DNA of 11,731 nucleotides. Origin: Clostridiales bacterium. Its GTDB lineage: Bacteria > Bacillota > Clostridia > Oscillospirales > Oscillospiraceae. A program made the translations under genes and the position numbers. The notes beneath the pieces were generated by a model that was given only the letters and a program-made list of their open reading frames with translations, was not told where the DNA came from and did not search any database. Positions 6,609 through 11,731 of this stretch are shown here, one piece after another (within the stretch, counting starts at the first letter, position 1; every line of letters begins with the position of its first letter). The stretch lies in NCBI GenBank assembly GCA_009774055.1, contig VSNB01000087.1, positions 1-11,731 on the forward strand, read 5' to 3'.

Positions 6609-6637
6609 AGTATAGCAGAAAAAACCGCTTTTGTAAA
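6609..6637 (-). promoter_or_regulatory. Promoter of tRNA-Arg
   Basis: On the minus strand there is TTTACA (6632-6637), a 17-base spacer and TATACT (6609-6614) preceded by TGC, giving an extended -10 element. The start would be near 6602, about 56 bases before the mature tRNA 5' end. Confidence 0.85.
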
Positions 6638-6699
6638 GAAAAACTTTGCCTGCAGAAGGAAATTTTTTCGCCGGTACGTCCCCGCACATTTGCAATCCG

Positions 6700-6733
6700 G
6701 GGGCCGTCCCCGCCTCTGAAGGCAGACGGTCCC
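6700..6733. repeat. GC-rich stem-loop upstream of the tRNA promoter
   Basis: Nine bases (6700-6708) pair with 6725-6733, including one G-U. An internal loop and a second 4-bp stem (6712-6715 with 6720-6723) with a CTGA loop follow. No U tract follows on either strand. It may belong to an untranslated RNA or be an end-of-transcript structure; no function can be assigned. Confidence 0.45.
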
Positions 6734-6780
6734 GAAGAACGGGGCGTGTTTTCCCCCAAAACCGGTAAACCGGCGGCAAT

Positions 6781-6818
6781 CAGGGGAGAATGATACCAAT
6801 ACGTATCATTCTCTCCTG
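6781..6818. repeat. 16-bp inverted repeat, possible operator
   Basis: Positions 6781-6796 pair with 6803-6818 across a 6-base centre; all 16 positions pair, with one G-U (6785/6814). The inner part reads GAATGATAC...GTATCATTC and the centre contains the palindrome ATACGTAT (6799-6806). It resembles binding sites of dimeric metal or redox regulators only loosely and does not fit the 7-1-7 spacing of a Fur/PerR box. It could equally be a terminator-like stem for transcripts from the racemase side, but no U tract follows. Confidence 0.55.
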
Positions 6819-7068
6819 CTGATCATTTGTTTGATTACGCCGCGTATTTTTGCAATTGGACTTGCAGAGGCAAAACATTTCCCGTCATTTCTCAATCGGT
6901 TCCTACAAAACTGGCCCGTCCGCCGCAGATTTTTTGTACGGCGCATTCAACGTTTTCTCCTAATTGTACAGAGCGGCTCGCCTCTTTCCGGGCGATTTGC
7001 CGTATGCGGGCCCGCATTTTAGTTTACATAAATCCAATAGTAATTTTAAGTACGGAAAGTTTTAAACA

Positions 7069-7147
7069 TTTTCCACAGAGTTTTCCACACCGGTGCAGTT
7101 CCTTGCCCCAATGGATCGGATAGGTTTTCAACAGCCTGGGGAAAACC
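7069..7147 (+). other. Cluster of DnaA-box-like 9-mers
   Basis: TTTTCCACA occurs at 7069-7077 and again at 7081-7089, 12 bases apart. TTTTCAACA is at 7125-7133, and a minus-strand TTTTCCCCA lies at 7137-7145. The DnaA box consensus is TTATNCACA, and variants with T at the third base bind in several Firmicutes. The last two sites lie within an inverted repeat GGTTTTC/GAAAACC (7123-7129 with 7141-7147). An A+T-rich stretch (7019-7072) abuts the cluster. The pattern suits a replication-origin fragment or a DnaA-titration site. No dnaA, rpmH or dnaN gene is in the window. Confidence 0.45.
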
Positions 7148-7255
7148 CTGGAAGGGCAGTTTCCACGGTTTCCGGCCCTGGTTTTTGTTGACATAACGAC
7201 ATGGTTTGCATATTGCCGCCATTTCCCCGTCTTTCCCGTCAGGAAACCGGAGCGC

Positions 7256-7954
7256 TTACACCGCCTCCGCTCCGGCCTGCCGGATGGCCGCCAGCGCCAG
7301 CTCCAGGGTGGGGTCCGTCGCCGGCAGGCGGATGCCGTACTGCGTCATGGCCAGGGGCAGCTCCGTACAGCCCAGGATCAGCGTCTCCGCGCCCCGGCGG
7401 AGCAGATCCTCCATAGCGCGGATAGCGCCCCCGGCGTCGTAGTCCCGCCGGCCCGCCTTGACGCCCTGATAGACCAGGTCCATCAGCTCCCGCTGGCCCG
7501 CCCGGTCCGGCAGCAGCAGCCGGATGCCGGTGCCGGCGAAGCACCGCTGGTAGATGCCCGTCTCCACGGTGCCGTCGGTAGCCAGCAGGCCGGCGGTCTT
7601 TACGCCCCGCTCCTCCAGCGCCCGGGCGGTCAGGCGGATCATGTGCAGCACCGGCACGGAGACGGCGGACTGCACCGCCTCATAGTAGCAATGGGCGGTG
7701 TTGCAGGCCATCAGCAGCAGCTCCGCCCCCTGGCGTTCCAGGCCCCTCGCGCTGGCGGTCAGCTCCGGCACGGGGTCCGCGCCACCGTGGAGGATGGCCT
7801 CGGTCCGGTCCGGTATGCCGCAGTTGCTGTCGATCAGCGTCCGCAGGTGGTCCTGGTCGCAGGACGCTTTGGTATGGAAAATAATTTTTTCAAACAGATC
7901 GGCGGCGGCCAGAGGACCCATGCCGCCGATGATGCCAATAGTTTTTTTCTGCAT
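7256..7954 (-). CDS. Aspartate/glutamate racemase-family protein
   Basis: This 232-residue protein belongs to the cofactor-independent Asp/Glu/hydantoin racemase superfamily and looks most like aspartate racemase, which interconverts L- and D-aspartate. It begins with IGIIGGMGPLAA, typical of the family, has the IPDRTEAI segment near 47-54, and shows both catalytic cysteines: C84 in MACNTAH and C196 in LGCTEL. The ATG at 7954 has AAAGGAGG (7964-7971) nine bases upstream; longer frames on this strand lack such a site. It lies downstream of the YyaL-like gene with a hairpin-rich 100-base gap. A weak extended -10 (TACACT at 7978-7983, minus strand) could give it its own promoter. Substrate (Asp or Glu) is not certain. 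Confidence 0.88.
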   Translation of the reverse strand: MQKKTIGIIGGMGPLAAADLFEKIIFHTKASCDQDHLRTLIDSNCGIPDRTEAILHGGADPVPELTASARGLERQGAELLLMACNTAHCYYEAVQSAVSVPVLHMIRLTARALEERGVKTAGLLATDGTVETGIYQRCFAGTGIRLLLPDRAGQRELMDLVYQGVKAGRRDYDAGGAIRAMEDLLRRGAETLILGCTELPLAMTQYGIRLPATDPTLELALAAIRQAGAEAV

Positions 7955-7990
7955 CAGCCTCGTCCTCCTTTGCCCGTAGTGTATCACAGG

Positions 7991-8053
7991 GGGGCGGAGG
8001 GCGCAAGCCCCCCGCCCCGAGCGGCTGACATTTAAGATTTTTATGACAGCCGC
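7991..8053 (-). terminator. Paired hairpins between the yyaL-like gene and racemase
   Basis: Two stems follow the stop of the YyaL-like gene on the minus strand. The first (8047-8053 with 8021-8027, extended by CAT/ATG after one mismatch) has an A/T-rich loop. The second is a 12-bp GC stem (8007-8018 with 7991-8002, one G-U) with a 4-base loop. Neither is followed by a U tract. They likely weaken or process read-through into the racemase gene. Confidence 0.45.
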
Positions 8054-8054
8054 G

Positions 8055-10085
8055 TCACCGCCGGGAGCCCACGGCCTCCTCCTGGAGCAGCTCCCGCAGC
8101 CGTTCCAGGCTCTCCGCCGGCGGCAGGCAGGCACCCTCCCGGCAGAGGTAGAACCGCTCTCCATCCTTGGGGACCGGGTATCCCGCCGAATGGGGGGAGA
8201 GATTCGCCAGCGCCCGCTCGTTTTCCGGTGTCTTGGCCAATACCGCCAGCCGGTAGTCCTCCCCCACGCCCGCCAGCCATCGGGGCGGGGTTTTCCCGGA
8301 CACGTACACCAGCTCCTGGCGGGGATACAGCTCCTCCATCACCGCCAGCAGGGCGAAGCAGCAGCCCGCCGGATAGTCCTGTGCCGCGCCCGCCAGCCAG
8401 GCCAGCTGCTCCCCAGCCATGCGCCGGAACCGCTCCTGGCCGGTGAGTCGGGCCAGCTTCGCCAGCGCCAGCCCCGCCGCCCCTGCGCCGGAGGGAATCC
8501 CAGCATCGAAGGCGTCTTTCTGCCGGACGATCAGACGCTCGCCCTCTGCGGCGGTGCGGTAAAGCCCGCCGCCGGTTTCGTCCCGGAACAGCGGCGCCAT
8601 GCGGTCCGCCAGCTCCGCCGCCTCCCGGAGGCAGGAAGCGGAAAAATCCGCTTCGTAGAGCTCCGCCAGGGCCCAGCAGTAGAACGCGTAATCGTCCAGC
8701 TGGCCCTCCAGGGCCGGCTCCCGGTCCCGCCAGCGCAGCCACAGGCGGCCGTCCGGCTGGGTCAGCCGGGTCTTGAGAAACAGCCGGGCGCTCCGGGCGG
8801 CGGCCAGGTACCGCTCCTCCCCCAGAACCCGGGACGCCTTGGCCAGGGCGGCGATCATCATGGCATTCCAGGCGGTGAGGACCTTATCGTCCCGGTGGAG
8901 CCGCCGCCGGCGCCGCCGGAAGACCGCCAGCCGGCACAGCCGGGCCTCGTGCTCTGCGTAAAAGTCCGCCCAGCCCCGGTCAGAGAGGAGGTTGGGGATG
9001 CTGGGCCCCTCGCCGATGGACAGCCGCTGGCACAGTTCCTGGGCTTCCCCCGCGCCCAGGGTCTCCTCCACGTCGGACCGGCTCAGGAAGTAGAAGGCCC
9101 CCTCCTCTCCGCCGCTGTCGGCGTCCTGGCCGCAGGCGAAGCCGCCGCCGGGCAGGCCCAGCTCCCCGATGGCGTAGTCCAGCGTCCGGCAGGCCGTCTC
9201 CCGATAGCAGGGCCGGCCCGTCTGGGCGTAAGCCTCCAGATAGGCATAGGCCAGCAGGGCATTGTCATACAGCATTTTTTCGAAGTGGGGCGTCCGCCAG
9301 CTCCCATCCACGCTGTAACGGCAGAAACCGCCGCCCACCTGGTCGAAAATACCGCCCCGGGCCATCTGGGTCAGGGTGACCTCCGCCATATCCCGGGCCC
9401 CGGCGTCCCCCGTCCGCCGGGCGTACTCCAACAGGAAGAGCAGCTCATAGGCCGCCGGGAACTTGGGCGCGGTTCCGAAGCCGCCGTCGGCCCGGTCGAA
9501 CCGCCGGCCCAGCTCCTCCGCCGCCCGCCGGAGCAGGGCCTCGTCCGGTGTTCGGGCGGCGACGGGTCGGCCGGCGATGCGCCGGGTGACCTCCTGGCCC
9601 AGCTCCAGCAGCCGCCGGCGGTCCGAACGCCACAGCCGGGAGACTTCGTCCGCCAGCTCCAGCAGTCCCAGCCTGCCGTCCCGGCCCCTGGGGGGCAGAT
9701 AGGTCCCCGCCCAGAAGGGCTCCTGCTCCGGCGTCATGAGGATGGTCAGGGGCCAGCCGCCGGACCCGGTGAGGGCCTGGCAGGCCGCCATATACACCCC
9801 GTCGACGTCGGGCCGCTCCTCCCGGTCCACCTTGATGCAGACAAATTCCCGGTTGAGCGTCTCCGCCGTCTCCCGGTCCCGGAACGTCTCCCGTCCCATG
9901 ACGTGGCACCAGTGGCAGGTGGAGTAGCCGATGGACAGGAGGATGGGCTTATCCTCCTTCTTCGCCTCCCGGAAGGCCCCGGGGCACCAGCTCCACCAGT
10001 CTACCGGGTCCTGGGCGTGCTGGAGAAGGTAGGGGGATTTTTCGTATCGCAGGCGGTTCCCCTCCGCCGTGATGGATCTGCTCAT
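8055..10085 (-). CDS. YyaL/SSP411-type protein, thioredoxin-like domain plus six-hairpin body
   Basis: This 676-residue protein is full length for the DUF255/YyaL family. Residues about 10-170 form a DsbH-like thioredoxin domain with the family motif SPYLLQHAQDPVDWW at 17-31, STCHWCHVM with a CxxC pair at C57/C60, and DREERPDVD. The rest resembles alpha/alpha six-hairpin glycosidases and N-acylglucosamine 2-epimerases, with FDQVGGGFCRYSVD and PHFEKMLYDNA motifs. The enzymatic role of the family is unknown; a redox-active or sugar-processing function is inference. No signal peptide is visible, so it is probably cytoplasmic. The ATG at 10085 has GGGAGGA (10096-10102) upstream at slightly long spacing. 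The frame stays open to 10244, but that extension has no family resemblance. Confidence 0.93.
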   Translation of the reverse strand: MSRSITAEGNRLRYEKSPYLLQHAQDPVDWWSWCPGAFREAKKEDKPILLSIGYSTCHWCHVMGRETFRDRETAETLNREFVCIKVDREERPDVDGVYMAACQALTGSGGWPLTILMTPEQEPFWAGTYLPPRGRDGRLGLLELADEVSRLWRSDRRRLLELGQEVTRRIAGRPVAARTPDEALLRRAAEELGRRFDRADGGFGTAPKFPAAYELLFLLEYARRTGDAGARDMAEVTLTQMARGGIFDQVGGGFCRYSVDGSWRTPHFEKMLYDNALLAYAYLEAYAQTGRPCYRETACRTLDYAIGELGLPGGGFACGQDADSGGEEGAFYFLSRSDVEETLGAGEAQELCQRLSIGEGPSIPNLLSDRGWADFYAEHEARLCRLAVFRRRRRRLHRDDKVLTAWNAMMIAALAKASRVLGEERYLAAARSARLFLKTRLTQPDGRLWLRWRDREPALEGQLDDYAFYCWALAELYEADFSASCLREAAELADRMAPLFRDETGGGLYRTAAEGERLIVRQKDAFDAGIPSGAGAAGLALAKLARLTGQERFRRMAGEQLAWLAGAAQDYPAGCCFALLAVMEELYPRQELVYVSGKTPPRWLAGVGEDYRLAVLAKTPENERALANLSPHSAGYPVPKDGERFYLCREGACLPPAESLERLRELLQEEAVGSRR

Positions 10086-10313
10086 CTGTTCGCGGTCCTC
10101 CCATACAAAGTTGTCGGAATGTGAAATTCTTCTCTTAGTATGGACAGGTACGGGAAAAACATGAGGTGCGGATATGATCCGGACGGCCGCGCGGTACTGC
10201 TGACGCGTTCCATCTGAAAATACGGACAATTCACATAGTATCATCTGGAGAGCGGTCAGAGCTTGGGCTTCGCCACAAAGCTGGCGGGAACGGAATGCCT
10301 TTGACAGCTCAAA

Positions 10314-10339
10314 CGCCCGGAAGCGGTTGCTTCCGGGCG
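10314..10339 (-). terminator. Terminator after the small cysteine-rich genes
   Basis: A perfect 11-bp GC-rich stem (10314-10324 with 10329-10339, 4-base loop) sits about 30 bases after the stop at 10369. On the minus strand it is followed by TTTGAGC, a short U tract. It fits as the end of the two-gene cysteine-rich transcript and separates it from the YyaL-like gene. Confidence 0.7.
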
Positions 10340-10368
10340 CTCTATATGCTTCAGTACTCTTTTACTAC

Positions 10369-10794
10369 TTAGCGGCGGTGGCAGGGGCACTGCGGATTCC
10401 AGTTTACTATCTCACTGTACTCAGCTGCGCTGTGACCGTGTTCCATATCCTGACAGATGCGCGCGGGACACCAATGGACGTGGGCCGGGTCCGTACAGGT
10501 AATGTCCGTACAGCCCTTGCTGCTATAAAAGCCGTATGAGTTGTGAAGCGTATCTTTTTCCATGATTCCATAAACATGTGAAAATGGGAACTGAGATATA
10601 TCGTTTATCAGGATATTCAGATACCTGTCCGCATACTCGATTGGAATACTAAAACCGCGCTTACCTGCATCAGTCGTCACAAGTTCTCCTGGGAATTCCT
10701 CCTCCACAGCCCCCGTGGGACTATGCGCGGCGCTGGCGCCGGTAGACAGAATCAGCACGGTCAGAAGCAGTACGCACAAAAAACTTTTCTTCAT
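10369..10794 (-). CDS. Small exported Cys/His-rich protein, unknown
   Basis: I do not recognise this 141-residue protein. It starts with a clear Sec signal peptide: MKK, a hydrophobic stretch (about 5-18) and a likely AxA cleavage at 20-22 (ASA), giving a mature part of about 119 residues with no membrane anchor or cell-wall motif. The C-terminal half is rich in cysteine (C95, C100, C109, C114, C136, C138) and histidine (H105, H107, H119, H121, H139), suggesting metal binding or disulphides. An aromatic-rich middle (about 54-90) precedes it. AAGGAGGTGA at 10802-10811, ten bases upstream, is near ideal. It follows a second exported Cys-rich gene after 52 bases with no terminator, so they are probably one operon. 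Confidence 0.82.
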   Translation of the reverse strand: MKKSFLCVLLLTVLILSTGASAAHSPTGAVEEEFPGELVTTDAGKRGFSIPIEYADRYLNILINDISQFPFSHVYGIMEKDTLHNSYGFYSSKGCTDITCTDPAHVHWCPARICQDMEHGHSAAEYSEIVNWNPQCPCHRR

Positions 10795-10846
10795 CTCTGA
10801 TTCACCTCCTTCCCTTGGTATATAGTCGTATATCCATCAGGACATC

Positions 10847-11242
10847 TCAAGGACATCCTATGTTGTTCCACAGGTAATATGCCTTGAAGCACGGTCCGCT
10901 CTGGTAGTTGTCACAATACTGCAGCGCACAGCTTTGATCGCGAACCGGACCGAGAAAAGTGTTACACTCCTGGCAGAACATAAGAATTCCTTTGTACGTT
11001 GTACCATGGTGTGCGTATCGAGAATTTTCGGGACAAGGGCCCCCTGCTACCGTGTGCGAATCATTTACGTATCTTCCGACTCCGCCGCAGCGGCACAGCG
11101 CAACTCTAGGCATAATGACCTCGTCAATAAAGCAAACTTCCCTGTCATACTCGTAATCTTTACCCTCACAGGCGTTTGCTGTAAGAGGCCGCATCCCCAT
11201 GATACAAACAATTGCTAATGCGATAGAAAGAAACTTTTTCAT
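10847..11242 (-). CDS. Small exported Cys-rich protein, unknown
   Basis: I do not recognise this 131-residue protein. It has a Sec signal peptide (MKKFLSIALAIVCIMGM) with likely cleavage after ANA at residue 24. Cys25 follows directly, but the preceding residues do not make a good lipobox. The mature part of about 107 residues holds eleven cysteines (25, 37, 50, 52, 70, 90, 93, 105, 110, 118, 130). The C50xC52GG and C90xxC93 pairs are reminiscent of a zinc ribbon, though disulphides are as likely outside the cell. I chose the ATG at 11242 because it puts the lysines right before the hydrophobic core and has AAAGGCGG seven bases upstream. An in-frame ATG at 11296 with AAAGGG before it would add 18 residues including acidic ones to the signal peptide. 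Confidence 0.8.
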   Translation of the reverse strand: MKKFLSIALAIVCIMGMRPLTANACEGKDYEYDREVCFIDEVIMPRVALCRCGGVGRYVNDSHTVAGGPCPENSRYAHHGTTYKGILMFCQECNTFLGPVRDQSCALQYCDNYQSGPCFKAYYLWNNIGCP

Positions 11243-11364
11243 TTTATAGCCGCCTTTCAATCCTGATCTTGCCCCAATTTCAAACGCGCCATCCATTTAT
11301 ACGCCCTTTGAACTCCACCTCCCTTCCTGCAAACACTTATATTTCCTTTTACTCTTCTTTGTAC

Positions 11365-11393
11365 AGTATACTTGATTTTTTGGATTATGTCAA
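11365..11393 (-). promoter_or_regulatory. Promoter of the cysteine-rich gene pair
   Basis: On the minus strand there is a perfect TTGACA (11388-11393), a 17-base spacer and TATACT (11365-11370). The start would be near 11358, giving a leader of about 115 bases before the ATG at 11242. This is a near-consensus sigma-A promoter and suggests strong expression of the exported pair. Confidence 0.88.
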
Positions 11394-11439
11394 TTGTTTT
11401 TTTGTAGAAAACAACGGCAGCGCGTTTTGGAATATTTAT

Positions 11440-11468
11440 TTGCAATTCCTCCCCCATCGTTTTATAAT
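11440..11468 (+). promoter_or_regulatory. Promoter of the lipoprotein gene
   Basis: TTGCAA (11440-11445), a 17-base spacer and a perfect TATAAT (11463-11468). The start would be near 11475, with a leader of about 83 bases to the ATG at 11558. Confidence 0.78.
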
Positions 11469-11557
11469 ATCTGAGTATCTGCGGAAAAGTTGTCCGGCAA
11501 ACGGCAACGGATTCGCTCCCATAATGGCAAAATCTATTAACACAAGGAGAACCTGCA

Positions 11558-11731
11558 ATGAAACGAGTACTAACCCTGTTATTGGCCCTGCTGATGGTCC
11601 TTTCCATGGCCGCCTGCGGCAGCAAGGAGGATGACCAGCCCGGTGACGACACCCAGGCCCCGACCGTCTCCGATGGCAAGAACGACGCCCAGACGCCCCC
11701 GGACCTCCCCGCCGGCGACGCGCCCCAGGAG
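11558..11731 (+). CDS. Lipoprotein, N-terminal part
   Basis: An open frame starts at the ATG at 11558, with AAGGAG (11544-11549) eight bases upstream, and runs without a stop to the right edge; 58 codons are visible. The start is a lipoprotein signal peptide: MKRV, a leucine-rich core, and a lipobox SMAAC with the lipidated Cys at residue 20. A low-complexity linker rich in Asp, Pro, Gln and Gly follows, typical of the spacer that lifts a lipoprotein's domain off the membrane. Many such Firmicute proteins are substrate-binding proteins, but the functional domain lies beyond the window, so no role can be given. Confidence 0.88.
   Translation, partial: MKRVLTLLLALLMVLSMAACGSKEDDQPGDDTQAPTVSDGKNDAQTPPDLPAGDAPQE

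Larger units (their letters stand above)
6547..7255. other. Gene-free intergenic region, about 700 bases
   Basis: No reading frame here has both a plausible start and a protein-like composition. From the left it holds the tRNA-Arg promoter, a GC-rich segment with a stem-loop (6700-6733), a 16-bp inverted repeat (6781-6818), and from about 6819 a less GC-rich stretch. That stretch becomes A+T-rich at about 7019-7072 and leads into a cluster of DnaA-box-like 9-mers (7069-7145). A TTGACA at 7188-7193 has only a poor -10 partner and points into the end of the racemase gene, so I do not call it a promoter. Confidence 0.7.
11243..11557. other. Divergent intergenic region
   Basis: This A+T-rich region of about 315 bases separates the cysteine-rich gene pair (minus) from the lipoprotein gene (plus). 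It holds two back-to-back promoters, whose -35 elements lie about 46 bases apart, and leaders of about 115 bases (minus) and 83 bases (plus). In the minus leader a GTG frame of 12 codons starts in the AGGGAGGTG near 11317 and could be a leader peptide, but support is weak. No further gene is seen. Confidence 0.65.

Noticed and set aside
6791..6810. Fur or PerR box within the 16-bp palindrome
   Set aside because: The half-sites are too far apart for the 7-1-7 pattern of these regulators, so I keep it only as an unassigned inverted repeat.
6827..7123. 98-codon plus-strand frame in the intergenic region
   Set aside because: There is no ribosome binding site, the composition is not protein-like, and it overlaps the A+T-rich and DnaA-box-like elements.
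7188..7216. TTGACA at 7188-7193 as a plus-strand promoter
   Set aside because: The hexamer at 17-base spacing is TATTGC, a poor -10, and it would only transcribe antisense into the racemase gene.
8043..10124. 693-codon open frame antisense to the YyaL-like gene
   Set aside because: Its composition (Pro, Gly, Gln, Arg) is typical of an antisense shadow, while the minus-strand frame has full family motifs.
10327..10539. 70-residue hydrophobic plus-strand frame
   Set aside because: It starts inside a terminator stem, has no ribosome binding site and is antisense to a gene with a signal peptide and a near-ideal ribosome binding site.
1..11731. CRISPR array or phage genes
   Set aside because: No regularly spaced direct repeats and no phage structural, integrase or lysis genes are visible.

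Overview
The window looks like a chromosomal segment of a GC-rich anaerobic Firmicute. The Oscillospiraceae group of gut clostridia (Flavonifractor/Lawsonibacter-like) is my best guess, inferred from three things: a perfect CIRCE operator on an hrcA-grpE-dnaK-dnaJ cluster, a DnaK of Gram-positive type, and a rubrerythrin in a GC-rich genome with strong AAGGAGG ribosome binding sites. The genus cannot be fixed from the sequence alone.

Layout, left to right. Positions 1-296 hold the wreck of an ISAs1-family transposase with its middle deleted. Positions 463-5845 form a class I heat-shock operon: an extended -10 promoter, a perfect CIRCE whose right arm runs into the hrcA ribosome binding site, then hrcA, grpE (4-base overlap), dnaK, dnaJ and, 25 bases later, an RpiB/LacAB-type sugar-phosphate isomerase. 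It ends at a perfect 12-bp stem terminator. Converging on that terminator from the other strand are a rubrerythrin gene and, upstream of it, tRNA-Arg(CCG) with its own promoter.

Positions 6547-7255 have no convincing gene. They hold the tRNA promoter, a structured GC-rich segment, a 16-bp inverted repeat (6781-6818) and an A+T-rich stretch followed by a cluster of DnaA-box-like 9-mers (7069-7145). This last signal is the most intriguing non-coding one in the window. Then, on the minus strand, come an aspartate/glutamate racemase-family gene and upstream of it a large YyaL/SSP411-type protein (thioredoxin-like N-terminus plus a six-hairpin glycosidase-like body).

The right end (10369-11242) carries two small, exported, cysteine-rich proteins of unknown function in tandem on the minus strand. 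They are visibly less GC-rich than the neighbouring genes and are driven by a near-consensus promoter (11365-11393). Back to back with it is a plus-strand promoter (11440-11468) for a lipoprotein gene that runs off the right edge.

Functionally, the first half is proteostasis: repressor, nucleotide exchange factor, Hsp70 and Hsp40, with a sugar-phosphate isomerase possibly sharing the transcript. The rubrerythrin adds peroxide defence typical of an anaerobe. The best candidates for undescribed biology are the secreted cysteine-rich pair and the DnaA-box-like cluster.
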